Positions 44,989-56,523 of a stretch of DNA of 64,000 nucleotides are shown one piece after another. Under the pieces are notes generated by a model. The model searched no databases. It had not been told where the DNA came from and worked only from the letters and a program-made list of their open reading frames with translations. Origin of the DNA: Notospermus geniculatus. Lineage: Eukaryota > Nemertea > Pilidiophora > Heteronemertea > Lineidae. The stretch spans positions 29,466 to 93,465 of the forward strand of contig NMRB01000233.1 of the NCBI GenBank assembly GCA_002633025.1, given 5' to 3'. The position numbers and the translations under genes were made by a program. Position 1 is the first letter of the stretch, and each line of letters begins with the position of its first letter.

Positions 44989-45689
44989 AACGCCAACTCT
45001 GATGCCAACTCTGTTTTTATAGCCGTTATCGTGTCCTCTTTTCACCTCTTCTTTCCAAAGCGTCACCTCATCAATAGCCGTCAGCGTGTTCTCAGATCCA
45101 TTGGCAAATATGTTTTTATCACACCCTGCGACTGCTGTCAACGATCTGTAAGGTCTGTAAGCAAAGAGACGCCCATGGCGCTGGCATCACGGCCTACTGG
45201 ACACGTTAAACATGCCGTGACATCGCTACAGTTATGATATCAAGCGCATAACGAAGTGACCACTCCATCCTAGCGACCGCCAGTGATACCACTGAATGAT
45301 CCTAAGGATCAAGAACCTGTACTAATAGCTTAAGATATCGACTGATGCGCATCAGGAATGCCTCGAGTGATCTGCCGTCTCGAAATAGCGGTAACTATCT
45401 GTGAGTGTTATCGTTAGGTTCGCTTGGCTTCCTACAAAATGACTTACACAACATGACGAAGATTGATCTTTGGGTCGAGGGACCTTCTGGTGACGTTCTT
45501 CACTTTCTCTACGTTGTTCACGGGGAATGTTCCGTGCCGTGTAAGTGATCATTTCTGTTAACGAAGTCATTGACTGCAGTAATCGTATTCTTGTTGGTTC
45601 GTTTCACCATGATCTCCGAAAGCCAAGGTGCAGTTCGAGATCGGCGCTGAGCTGATGAATCGCACATACCATCTTTGCCGACTACATTC
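44989..45689. other. No gene seen
   Basis: No supported feature. Confidence 0.45.
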
Positions 45690-45832
45690 CCCTTTACACC
45701 AGGGTGAGACCCCTTTAACACTGGGTGAGGTAAGATTTGAAGAGATTTACCCAAAGTCTCACGCCAGGGATTCGAGCTGGGGACCTCTTACCACAACTCA
45801 AAGACCCGAGCCACCAGACCACCGCAGCTCCT
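45690..45832 (-). repeat. Probable tRNA-derived SINE
   Basis: On the minus strand from 45832: GGTCTGGTGGCTCGGGT resembles an A box and AGCTCGAATCCC a B box about 30 bases further on, inside a tRNA-sized head (to about 45762). A tail without further similarity follows. Stems are imperfect. Confidence 0.55.
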
Positions 45833-46169
45833 CAGAAAACCAGTAAAAACGGTGAATTCCAAGTCTTCACATCAAATTGGTTAAAGTTTAGACGTCTATA
45901 TCATACACCAGTATGCTAGTATCTACTATCAGTCGTGAATCCGAGGTGCCAGCATGGGTCTGCTGCTGCACCGTGAACACAAGTCGTGAGCAGGAAGTGA
46001 TACCGATGTCGGTGTTAGACCGGAAGGACGTGACGTGGCTGCTGAAGCTGTAGCTGATGAAGGCAATGAAGTGTTGCCCTCATCAGACAGGCAGATCAGA
46101 CTCGGTGTTGGTGACTGAATACAAAGCAACGTGATGGGGGGATCTTGCCTGGCGATGACAAGGGGTGTC

Positions 46170-46281
46170 CAGGCCCGGATCCCCCCCCCCCCCATATTTT
46201 GTGAGGGGCAATGCTTTTTCTTACTGCATTTTTTGGAAATCGTCTAATATTTCATGTCTAAGATGCTGGGAAATCGCATCT
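46170..46281. mobile_element. Truncated CAGGGCCGGATCC-family element ending at an N
   Basis: Matches the left 110 bases of 36501-36772 (CAGGCCCGGATCC, AATCGTCTAATATTTCATG), then meets a single N at 46282 followed by GATCCGG. The interior may have been lost in assembly. Confidence 0.8.
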
Positions 46282-46299
46282 NGATCCGGTGTAGTAGAA

Positions 46300-46466
46300 T
46301 GTCATGTACCCCGATATGAGATGTCCCCCAACAAAAGATTCTGACGGAATAAGCGGCAGCTACAATAGGCCGGACACTAACAGACAGGAACTTCTGTCAC
46401 GAGATGTCCCCTGAACAAAAGAAGCGGACATCTGGTATCGGGAGCATTAGATTTCATTACACCTGC
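46300..46466. mobile_element. Diverged GTGTAA..AATCTAATG family copy
   Basis: ATTAGATTTCATTACACC at the right matches, in complement, GTGTGATAGAATCTAATG at 57037. GGAATAAGCGGC is shared with 54475-54637 and, diverged and reversed, with 57036-57190. Confidence 0.5.
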
Positions 46467-46569
46467 CCTGTGTGTCGACTTTATCGAAACAAGATGCCAC
46501 AGGAGGTCATTTCCTTCAGAGAGACCCCTTCCCTCCCCTTCCCTCCCCTTCCCTCCTTTTTCCGGCCAC

Positions 46570-46796
46570 CGACACGCTCAGGTCCCCACAGCTTTCATTT
46601 CCCTGGCGACTTCTTCCTCCACGTTCGGTGATGTCGGCCATCAAACACGCCAAACCTTGCCGTCCGCCGGAGATCCTCCGACACCCTCAGACCCCCACAA
46701 CTTTCATTACCCTGGCGACTTCTTCCTCCACGTTCGGTGATGCTGGCCATCAAACACGCCAAACCTTGCCGTCCGCCGGAGATACTCCGCCGTCCC
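46570..46796 (+). repeat. 109-bp tandem duplication
   Basis: CTTTCATT.CCCTGGCGACTT starts at 46592 and again at 46701. CTTGCCGTCCGCCGGAGAT closes both. A short CCCTTCCCTC run lies just upstream (46529-46555). Frames across the array are artefacts. Confidence 0.9.
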
Positions 46797-48740
46797 CCAC
46801 AGAACAGCTTTGTCTTCAGGATGGTTGCTTCCGGCCAGAATTCCTGTCGACTGCGTGGTCATCAGGGAGGGACAGGTCTGTAGATGTGTCCAGGTGTTTG
46901 GGCGCCACCTCCCCAGGCCGAAGCCACCTCCACACAGCCAACTGAGAATCATTCACATTTGGCTTTGGCTCTGACTGACTCTTCATCTGAGATGTTTGTC
47001 GAGTCGGCTGTGCCCTGTTCTGAGACGGTATACCGTGACAACTATCGGATTTTCTTATCAATACGGTATCTCAAATTGATCGTCACCCAGTAGATGACAC
47101 TTTTTGCCACTTCCGCTGCGGCAATAGCAGGGAAGTCCCGACAAACAGCCTTCAAAGATAAATACTTAGATCAGAAAGTGGCTTAATGGAAAATTTCGGT
47201 CTAATTTGAAATAGGAGTAGATTAGAGAGCAGCACGCTGAGATCGTGGAGCCAAGGACAATAGAGTTCAAGGATGCTCACATCACCCCCTTGAAGAACAT
47301 TGATCAAAGATTAGAGTTTACATTGCTTCCTCGCAGTTGTCTTTTGAAATTGCTCTTGTGTTGTATTATTTGAAATTGCTCCCGTTGGATCTTGCTCTTG
47401 GCTCTTGGCGTCTTTAAGACAATGAGGAGTAAATTGCACAGAACGATTTTGTGCAACTCAGCGGTAGGCTCACCAGCTTGTAATAGAGGTACATGTAATA
47501 CGTACTTCCTGTAAGTTTCTGTAGCTCGGAATGGCTCTCTCAAACCGTTTGATATCGGTGTTCTGGTAAAAATGGTAAAAGGTATTTGAGTTATTACCAA
47601 AGGTATTAGGCTAAGCCATCTCAGCCGATCTGCGATTCTCGTGGGCTGGGTAAATCCAGCAGAAGGATAGAGAGAGAAAAATATACGTGCCTTTGCTTGT
47701 TTGGGAGTGGTTAGCGATAGTTATCCTTTAGGGATAGACGTGCAAGAGTCTTTTGCTTTCTTTTCAGCAGTGTTCTTTGTCCTTGGCTATAAGGCTGTTT
47801 TGATGCAGAGAAAGGGGCAGTCGTGGCAGCCGCCCACTCGAAAGTTAATCAACTGGGCTGGTGTATGTGATGTTCCATACTAAGCTGGATACTTTCTTTC
47901 ATTGTTACAGCTACAGAAAGCGCTCATACCTCGCACCAATCTGTTACGCCATTACGCCGTGCTCACAGGATTTGGGTATTCAAAATGGCGTCGGGTGAAT
48001 ACTTTCTTGGCTGATCATGTGATCCCTCGATCCCTTTAGTTTCTAGGATCAAAACACCTATGAACCTCGTTTATTATGAGATTTGTTACTTGCTATAAAA
48101 TTATTCACACAAAATCTGTAAATATTTTTGCATCAAACAAAGGAATGTTAAGCCAATAACTTGGATTTATTTTTCGACCAAGATTCCTACGCTGTGATGA
48201 GGTCGCGGACGTACACCTCGGCCAAATCTGGCCGATGTGATGCGTTCCACGGCTACACAGGTCTGTGCATAATCAGTCTCGCTGTGCATAATGGTCTCGC
48301 ACAATCAGCCTCGCGCAGCCTGTGTGGACACACTGACTTTCTTTTGCCGGGAGTTCAGCTTGCTGGGAGTCCGTATAACAACTTGATAACATCTTCAACT
48401 GAGTAGACTATTAGGCCTGAGGCTCCTGGTTTCATCAACAACGTAATTGAATAGCGTGTTTTAATGTTAACTTGCTTCGACTCCGGCTAACTAGCAGCTC
48501 AAGATCACGTTTGTGTTTGCGAAGTTTTCACTCTTACAGTTGAAACATCGCCCGAAATGTCAAGATTTGCCCGCAGCAAGTAAGAACAAGGCCTTTGTAC
48601 CTGTTCCAAACTGAGTTTTATGAAAACCAAAACAGGTTCTCCACGGGAACTTGCCGGAAGAAAGCAATCTCTATTTCACTTTCAAGTCAGAGAGGCTCAT
48701 CCACGCTGCTTGCATCAAGTGAGTGATTACACTACTACAC
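46797..48740. other. No gene seen in 1.9 kb
   Basis: Short frames only; none has a recognisable motif or convincing splice signals. Confidence 0.45.
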
Positions 48741-49168
48741 TTCATTCCACATCCGAGTGGCGCGAGGTTTTCAGCCAATATCTCCGCAACGGCTGGGTCA
48801 AAATTGACATACCATACATCAATTGACTTGTCTTTCTTGTCGGTATCTTTCTGCTATCTTCATTTTTCGCGTAAGGCCGACATAACGGATCCCTTTCTCA
48901 AAACCCATTTCATTTCGCCATGGTGTTCAGTGCAGTTTACACGTGCGCGATGCATTGCGTCATTTCAAAATGGCCGCCATTTTGGCCGTAAACACGAACT
49001 GTGATTGGTGAAAGAACTTTTTTCTGTCACGTTTTTTGGGAAAATGACAGCGATGATGGCTGTAGCGGCAAGAAAGATGAATCGATTGACGTATGTTTCG
49101 TCAAATTTGACCCAGCCGTTTCGGAGCTATCGTTCATAAACCTCGCGCCACTCGAAAGTGGAATGGAG
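48741..49168. mobile_element. MITE, CCACATCC.AGTGGCGCGAGG family, copy 3
   Basis: Same orientation and length as 23708-24139, with high identity throughout. Confidence 0.9.
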
Positions 49169-49744
49169 AGTAGTATATTTCCGAATCAACCTCCAGGAAT
49201 ATTGTTCCAAGAGCGGGAAATTGATTTCAAGGTACAAATGTCTCTAAACAAAAGATTAAGACGCCAGGTTTGAAGGATTTATTTCGTTGGAACATCGGCA
49301 GGGAGGCAATTGGCCTCTGCCCCCAGCATTGGTTCGAATGATAATAAATCTGCTGGAGTGAAAACGCGAGCTGGTTAGTTGGTGAAAGATTAGGTACGGC
49401 ACAGTTCAGGAAGCAGGTACCTTGCTTCGATTTGGATAATGATGAAGCTCTGTTGATGGCTTTCAATCTGGTTTGAGAAGGCCAGCTAAAATCGCGATGC
49501 TTCGGGAACTGTCATTACCTCGTATCGCCGAGGTTTTCCAGCATTCGTGTTGATAGCTGCCCTAGGTCTTTGGATCGTTCCGCCGTTGGCGGAGCTAGAG
49601 TTCTGCGTGGTTTTCAATGCTTCCTACGTACATGTATATGTTCCAATGTTTCAATTCGACATTATCTGATTTGCTTCGATGCAAGAACAATGGTGATTGG
49701 TGTTTCATTCGCGAATTCAGGACCTGTCAGTGGTTCTTAAAGAC
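49169..49744. other. No gene seen
   Basis: The last 10 bases belong to the dispersed repeat that continues at 50900. Confidence 0.5.
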
Positions 49745-50317
49745 AATGGGCGAGTTCAGGAAACTTGGTGTGTTATGTGTTATGTGTTAGTGTAACAGAT
49801 CTGTCAGTGTTAGTGTTAACCTGGACCCCTAAACAGCATGTCAGACCGTGCTCTAGTTAACACCATGTTAACATGATGTTAACATGGTGCTAACAGCTTG
49901 TTTGACACGGTGTTAACATTTTCTAGTAATCTGTAGACTTGCCAGGAAATCATTCACTGAAACTCACAGGTTTGCCGCACTACTGTCCCATATCTGATCG
50001 ATGTGTAACATGCCTTGCTCTCCCTTGATTTCACTATGCATGAAACTCGTCAGTTATCTCCTCTAACTGGCCTACAGTCAATCTGATGTGTACCTCGGTG
50101 GATAGGAACTTGTAGCAGACGTTCGAACATGGTTATCAGCCCTTTCTAAATGTTCTTCGGCTATAGCTTGCATAAAAACTTCGAAAAACATCTTGAAAAG
50201 AAGGTCTATCTCCAAGTGAAAACAAGACGGCTGACTTACTTGACAGATCTGTAACACATAGAATTCTGAACTCGAGACGGTGTAACACCTCCTTAATCAC
50301 TTAGCGGTTAGTGTTTA

Positions 50318-50436
50318 GGGGCCGTATTCTAGAAGCTTCCTTAACTCTGAGGTCCACCTTTAGCTATTGTTCGCAGGGCAGAATACAAAGGCTTAAAGTG
50401 GACCTTAGAGTTAAGGAGGCTTCTAGAATACGGGCC
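50318..50436. mobile_element. Hairpin MITE, GGGCCGTATTCTAG family, nested
   Basis: GGGGCCGTATTCTAGAAGC to GCTTCTAGAATACGGGCC, 119 bp, self-complementary through GGTCCACCTTTA. Nested in the 1.15-kb element. Confidence 0.9.
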
Positions 50437-50525
50437 AATGACTTTTATATCAAAACAGGAATAAAACAACCAAGGGATTGCATTTGTAGAGGCCGATTTA
50501 CTGATCATTTTTCTGAAAACCGGGA

Positions 50526-50705
50526 GAAGATACCTGGTGGAATAAAAAAGTTATTAGAGAAATTCCCTTAACAGATCTGAGGTTGCTCTGATTAGGTCAA
50601 CAGATTATGTAACCGGAAGATACCTGGTGGAATAAAAAAGTTATTAGAGAAATTCCCTTAACAGATCTGAGGTTGCTCTGATTAGGTCAACAGATTATGT
50701 AACCG
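50526..50705 (+). repeat. Identical 90-bp tandem duplication
   Basis: 50526-50615 and 50616-50705 look identical base for base, suggesting a very recent duplication or an assembly duplication. Confidence 0.95.
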
Positions 50706-50899
50706 GTTCTGTTAGGTGTTGGTGTTTATGTAACAGATCTGTTAAATTCAGCATTGATTCAACAGATCTGTAACACTAACACTGATGTAACACCAGTGTT
50801 TGTAACGAGTTCAGAATTCGTGGTTAGTGTAGCAGATCTGTAACAGATCTGTTACGCTAACACATAACACATAACACACCAAGTGTTCTGAACTCGCCC

Positions 50900-51155
50900 A
50901 ATGTATCACGGGTATTTTCGCGGGCCACGAAAATCATTGTTTATTTACATTTACAATGTAGTTTGTTTGTGTCCAGTCCTTCTTTGTCTTATGAGTAATT
51001 TGTTGGTTGCATGCCCCTCTAGATATTCTTTTGATATAGAAAGTATTCAATTTGGTGGATTGGCATGTCCCAAAAGTCCAAAATAGCATAATGTAGACAT
51101 CCATGTTTAACATTGAATGTAAACAATGAAGTCATGATACGTAATCTTTAATGCT
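50900..51155 (+). repeat. Dispersed repeat, right part after the insertion
   Basis: Paralog of 22306-22682, lacking the 113-bp insertion present there. Confidence 0.85.
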
Positions 51156-51891
51156 CGCTCACCATCACCTCATACATTGCGTGCGGTGTCCAAGGGAGCG
51201 AATGCTCACAACCTCTGCTATCCTCAGGATGATACTGAGAGGCGCTAGACCCTGGTGGAGTTAAGAGCTCACGGCACTCGACTCAGTATTTCTTGAGAGA
51301 CGCTAAACCTGTGAAAAGCCGGAAACTCCCGACAGAGCAACGTTTAGTCGTTGGCAGCTTTCTTTTCCCAGGAGAAGATAAGTGGTGTCAAATGCCTTGT
51401 ACCTGTCTGCCACCTCAACATGTTCTAACCTTGGGCAGTGATGTATATCTATCTGGCAACAAAGGGAAAACCAACGGGAACAAACAACACGTACATGACT
51501 GTAAATTACCAATAGTTGTTTAAGGTTGTCGATAATAGCTTTCGTTGCCCCCACTCTCAAAGATCGCTATTTCTCTTTCTTAAGTTGCGCTGAAAGAAAA
51601 GTACATGCAATGTTTGTGATCTTTTCCTATGCATACCTCAATGCAAACATAGGCTTTTTCATTGCTGCACTTCCACGGTTTCCCTTGTTCAAGGTATCTG
51701 GTAGCACAATAGTGTCATTTTATCAGAAAAACCAGCAGTGCCAAACCAAGTGAACAGGCAACGTTTGAGGGCGTATAGAATATCTATGCAAGGATACCGA
51801 GGTAGTGTCCCTGAAAAGCACTCGGTATCAGCTTACATTGTGCTTACGTTTCCTCCTTCTTTTCATTCCCTCCTTAAAAAGAATAGATACT
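51156..51891. other. No gene seen
   Basis: No supported feature. Confidence 0.45.
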
Positions 51892-52046
51892 GATGCCGTA
51901 GGGAGCTACATGTATACTGTGGAGGAGCTCGCGGTACTGCATGGTGTGCCTGACAAACCAGAAACACAATTGAAGCAAGTAAAGGCCGAGTCTGAAGGCC
52001 GACTGGGGCTATTTCAGCACAAATTGAGAGCACCTCTACGGACGAA
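51892..52046 (+). other. Possible coding exon (weak)
   Basis: A pyrimidine-rich tract ending AAAAAG precedes an open stretch reading TDAVGSYMYTVEELAVLHG and onwards, with an AAAG-GTTGA at its end that could be a weak donor. The peptide looks soluble and charged. No family is recognised and no neighbouring exon supports it. Confidence 0.25.
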
Positions 52047-52172
52047 AGGTTGAATGTTAGTGATATTTAGATACATGTAGATAGAAAGTACATGTATTAG
52101 ATTAGAGGGATACTTCAACCCGAGTCTCCCGACGCAGCCTCTCTGTTCCGCTCTCTCACTCCACTCCACGCG

Positions 52173-52250
52173 AATAGGAGCAGTCAGCCACGCTTATCGC
52201 CAAAAGACGGCAGCAAAGTTCTACCGGATCAATACAATAGAAAATTTTCC
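52173..52250 (+). repeat. Dispersed repeat shared with 55325-55400
   Basis: AATAGGAGCAGTCAGCC and GGCAGCAAAGTTCTA occur in both places at the same spacing. Confidence 0.7.
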
Positions 52251-52340
52251 TGATTGGTGCTCAATCAACCATGAATGGTTTTGCTAGGCATTGAATTGGG
52301 GCTTAGTGACTCCTATTGGTCGACTGACTGTCACCCAGCC

Positions 52341-52490
52341 TCCTGTTATAGTCCAGTAAATCTAGGAATTAACCGGGAACAAATTGCAACAGAAGGTTTT
52401 TTTGCTTTAAATGTTTTATTAGGTCACCTTGGACATCATATCCAAAATCCCCCAAAATCGCACGGCGGGAACCCACTTAATTTGCATATT
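52341..52490 (+). repeat. Dispersed repeat shared with 29830-29995
   Basis: Diverged second copy of the TAGTCCAGTAAAT / CAAAATCCCCCAAAATC repeat. Confidence 0.6.
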
Positions 52491-52914
52491 CAATTTTGTG
52501 AACTGGCTTCAACGTTGGACGCCGATGGACGCAACAACTGAGCTTTGTACANGTGACGCGAACTTCTTTTTCAAAATGGTATTATTTGCAGAAAACAGTA
52601 TTTATCTTGTCGAAAATGAAACAGAATAGCTTTATTATTACTTTATATCTACTCCACCGATGTTTGTATCACTCTATACCCTTATACACCTATCTTCAAC
52701 GATCTACATTGTATATTGTAAGCGTAGAAAACGACGTGATGGGTAACCGCAAATAGAAGAATTACAAATAGAAGAATTTCTACTGTTCGCTCCGCGCGCG
52801 CACTACTTTTCAAGATGGAAACCTAGCGAAGACACTAGTGGTGACATTTTCAGATATCGCCACCTAGCGTCAGGTTTGGGAGTCTACTTCTGCATCAGGC
52901 TTTGAGTCAGTTCT

Positions 52915-53160
52915 TCATACTTTTGTTTTACGGTTGACTCTCTGCATTGGTATGACCATCTTTTCTAGCTGTTCTCCTGTAGCTGTCAACGGTATCGATC
53001 CAAATCGCCCTCTAATCTTATGATATACATTACCAGTCAAAATGTCAATAAGAAAGAATTGTACAATTTCCTCAGGTCGTTGCTTTGCTGCCAATAAAAC
53101 GTTATTGTCAACGATTTTCTGCCTAGCATGGATCACATTTGGGGTAAAATTAGCCCGTGG
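52915..53160 (-). other. Possible coding exon or pseudogene fragment (weak)
   Basis: An 82-codon open stretch ends at a TGA. It contains IVDNNVLLAAKQRPEEIVQ and FFLIDILTGNVYHKI, which has the feel of a beta-rich cytosolic domain rather than random sequence. No start, splice acceptor or family can be named. Confidence 0.3.
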
Positions 53161-53400
53161 TCAACTCATGGACTTGATAGATGTGACAGTGGCAGCGATG
53201 GGGGATTGGAGCGGAAAAAAGGATAATGTGATGTTGTTTGTTTCGTTGTTGGCTGGGGAAATGTAATCAGCCGCACGCCGCCTGATAGCTTGTTACGTCT
53301 ACCAGTCATGCCAGTGCGAGTGTAAGCTAGGAATCCACTGCTGATTTTCTGCGTTGCGACTTGCTTTGTAACCTGCTACCTGCGATTGAATACGATCGTA

Positions 53401-53624
53401 AAAGCCCCCGTCACATATCCACCGGGCCCCGTACGATTTTCCCCACCCCTGCGGCTTGCCGTGGATTTTAGAGACAGTGCGGGTCCATTACGATTTTCAT
53501 TTTCATTTTCATGTTCAATTTCATTTTCATTTCTAAGGTTTGTTTCATTCCCCGGGGATCAGGGGCAAACTGTCTGTGTTTTTACTCGCCGTACGGGCCC
53601 CGGAGTGGATATGTGACGGGGGCT
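53401..53624. mobile_element. AGCCTAGGTCACAAATCC-family MITE, copy 2
   Basis: AAAGCCCCCGTCACATATCC to GGATATGTGACGGGGGCT. The centre is replaced by an ATTTTC-rich run (about 53494-53536). Confidence 0.85.
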
Positions 53625-53856
53625 AAAGCCTAGGTCACAAATCTACCGGGCCCCGTACGATTTTCCCCACCCAGCGGCTTGCCGTGAATTTTAGAGACTG
53701 AAACACGGACCTACATGTAAAGGAGAATTATGCCGAAATCGCCTCAATAGATAAGTGGAAATTAGACTGGATCAAGCTGGGCACCGTAGAAATTGGCCAA
53801 AATGTATGTTTTTACTCGCCGTACGGGCCCCGGAGTGGATATGTGACTGGGGCTTT
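53625..53856. mobile_element. AGCCTAGGTCACAAATCC-family MITE, copy 3
   Basis: Head-to-tail with copy 2 and closely similar to 24809-25037. Confidence 0.9.
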
Positions 53857-54156
53857 AAGGAACTGATACTGGTCGCCGACCGATTGCCGACTGAAATTGA
53901 CCACGTCTTCGCCATTGGTGAAAATCACGTCCAGCGAGTCCACTACGGCGATCGAGTGCCCAGTTGCAACGCAATCCAGTTGTTGCAAAGCAAGTCGCAA
54001 TGCAAAATCAGCTTGAAAATCAATGGTGGATCCCTACATGTAGCTTTGCCTCCACACGAAGTGCCTTTCACGCTTCGGCAGGATATCCTTTGTTATGTTC
54101 AGCTAGACATGTCCAGCTTAGGTTTCTCATCCGTTCACCTCCCAAATCTAGACCAA

Positions 54157-54661
54157 CACTGTAAATCCGTCGGACGCCGGCCTCCGATTCTGAACACTAT
54201 CGTATGGGCTATTTATAACACCAGTGTTATTATTTATAACACCTCGACTGCAACACATTTGGAACACATGAAATTGTTCATGTGTTCAGAAGTTGAACGG
54301 ACGTAATAAAGTCACATTTGTTTCAGTCAATAACTTACACACTGCAGTTTGCCGAAGTAATTTTTTCTCTTGAAATTAATTTCTTGAAGAAAATACTTCA
54401 CTTTCTTGGAAAAATATGTATTTTAGTGCTTCTGCTAGGCAAATATACGATAGTGTTCAGAATCGGACGCCGGTGTAACTGTACAGAGTGTCCCCCTGTA
54501 AAAAGTGTCCACTTCAATTGTTGAATGACGGAATAAGCGGCATGACTATAGAAAACCAATCCCCAGAGATGAGAATGTAACAATAGGATCTTTTGTTCCT
54601 GGGACAGTTTTTCCTGGGGACATTCTTTCCCTTTACACCGGCGTCCGACGGATTTACAGTG
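54157..54661. mobile_element. Inverted-repeat element with an interrupted right arm
   Basis: CACTGTAAATCCGTCGGACG starts the left arm (54157-54207). Its complement is split into 54443-54474 and 54638-54661 by the element at 54475-54637. Confidence 0.85.
54475..54637. mobile_element. Nested 163-bp element, TGTAA..TGTCCCC ends
   Basis: TGTAACTGTACAGAGTGTCC at the left faces GGACATTCTTTCCCTTTACA at the right, with CCGG on each side. Relatives are near 34369-34419, 46300-46466 and 57036-57190. Confidence 0.75.
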
Positions 54662-56523
54662 AACGGAAAGTTGCCTTTATAACAAAAGAACTCTTGTAAG
54701 ATCATAAATCCCGGATATGTTTGGTCTCTGCCGCCATTTACCTCAGTCCGTTATCATTGGACATACGGTCACTTACAGGTCCCGGGATATAATGCTTTCC
54801 TCTTTCATCATGTAGAGGTCAGAAAGGAGACAGGAAGACTATGGACCCTTTGACATCGATAAGATAGACGTAAACACCGCACTCAAAGAAGATACAAATT
54901 GATTTGTCTTAGGATCGAGTATACGGTAGCCAGGAAATTGGTTTGGTTTGCCCGCCGTGTACTCACATGTGGAACCCCCGGAGAGTTTTGTTGTACCGAG
55001 GGAGATTCGTTGATGAAACGACACTCAGATGTGGTCATGTCAACAAAGAGTTGGTGATCCGGGTGATCAGTCAGAGTGGGGTTCGAGCAAAGAAGACTGG
55101 CTGTCTTAACACAGACAGCTTCAAGCGGGATGTGTGCATGGACAAAATGATGCCGCACGATTCCTACTTTTTCAGGGTCTTCTTCATTGTAACTATAGAC
55201 CCTTTCGAGGAAAATGGCCCCCGTTTGTTTACAAATTTTTGCGGCCTAATTTCTCTCAAATAACACTTCGGTTTCTGGATCTAAATGCACATTTCACTTC
55301 TATGAACACATTAGTGCATGTTACCAGACAATAGGAGCAGTCAGCCGCGCGTATTGCCAAAAGATGGCAGCAAAGTTCTAGCGGACCAATACAAAAAAAA
55401 CTCTCGTAAAAATGGCAAAATTTATGAGAGAAATAATCTCCCAGATCCCTTGTTGCATTTTTACTGTTCTATTCCTCGCCAGAAATGGCTGGAAACCTTT
55501 TGAACAATACGCGGCAGTCGTCGACAATGGACACACAGGTAAATCGTGTTTCAGGTGGAAGAGCCACACGGCAGAAACTTGCTCTACACTTGCAAGAGCT
55601 TGCAGACAGAGACTTTCGACATTTTTTTCTTTCACGTGGAAGACCCATCGGTAGGTTTGTTGCGATAGTTTTGCCAGAACTGTCGCAAGTTTTCTTTCAC
55701 GTGGAAGTAGTGTTTCCGTGTGTCAGTGTTCCGCCTATTGTTTTGGAAACACTGGCAGATAGATCGACACGTTTCTCTCTGTGTCCTCCATTGTCGAGTC
55801 GCGGCTTATTCCGTCCTTGGAGGAATTATACTTCCTCCAAGTTCCGTCAGACAATAGCAGGGGAACACTCGCAGATGGGGAACGCTCAAAAACGTTACAC
55901 CGGCATTAATTGTTGGCATTGAGTCCACACTTGATTGCTTCACTTGACCTTGCCAGTTAGAACGGAAAGAGCTCCACCGGAATAGCTCACCGATTGCACC
56001 GATTGGATCGGAAATCAGCTTTGGAATAAACATCCCTTTGGTAGAAAAACCCCATCTCCATGCTCTTGCTTAAGTTACAGCTTCACCCGCTTTTTAACAT
56101 CAGCACCAACAAAAACTGCTCCAAATGGAGTTGACTGTCGGCAAGTAATCTTTGAAAAGCTATTAGCTGATGAAATGCCTCCTTGGCCAAAGTGAGCCAC
56201 GTTTTTGACAGTCTTGGTGCAATTTTCCGATACCCCTTTATGTGAGCAGGAAATTAAATGGCGAGAGATATTTGAGGAGAAAAACTCTTCCATGGTGTGC
56301 TTGTTTGTCCAGCGCGTAAGACCGATTGCTCCGATAGGTAGTCTGCATCCGTCAACCACACGATTAATGTTTGGTATACAATTATTGCTTTCGGTCCCAA
56401 TGCGCCTTCAGGTCATTTGTTCTGAGTGGATCTAAATGGGCGTTCAGCCCGAATTCTAGCAGATGGTCTTAACCCTATAATGGCTATATCCTGGAGTATG
56501 CCAGGGCTTCTTAGCATTCGCAA
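54662..56523. other. No recognised gene
   Basis: Contains the repeat at 55325-55400. Frames of 76-145 codons on both strands (54883-56435) lack recognised motifs. A minus-strand stretch ending at a GTGAGTAC donor-like site near 54966 is a possible exon but is unsupported. Confidence 0.4.
55325..55400 (+). repeat. Dispersed repeat shared with 52173-52250
   Basis: Second copy of the AATAGGAGCAGTCAGCC repeat. Confidence 0.7.

Larger units (their letters stand above)
49748..50899. mobile_element. 1152-bp inverted-repeat element with AAT duplication
   Basis: TIRs GGGCGAGTTCAG.A, then about 40 bases with repeated TGTGTTA. AAT flanks it (49745-49747, 50900-50902), and the joined flanks match the continuous repeat at 22306-22682. 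At least eight CAGATCTG palindromes lie along it, mostly near the right end, with a GTTAAC-rich palindrome at 49857-49896. No transposase frame, so non-autonomous. It contains a hairpin MITE (50318-50436) and a 90-bp tandem duplication (50526-50705). Confidence 0.9.
53325..54040. mobile_element. Inverted-repeat element split by two tandem MITEs
   Basis: Arms about 53325-53400 and 53940-54040 pair through GCTGATTTT.TGC.TTGCGAC and TTGCTTTG. The centre is taken up by 53401-53624 and 53625-53856. The plus-strand 183-codon frame from 53755 crosses a MITE and an arm, so it is not a gene. Confidence 0.75.

Noticed and set aside
53755-54306. 183-codon plus-strand frame
   Set aside because: It runs through a MITE shared with 24809-25037 and then an inverted-repeat arm. 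The frame is not maintained as a unit elsewhere.
54883-55263. Opposed frames of 91 and 106 codons with cysteines and a GTGAGT donor-like site
   Set aside because: The strands conflict, no family is recognised and no matching acceptor or neighbouring exon is seen.
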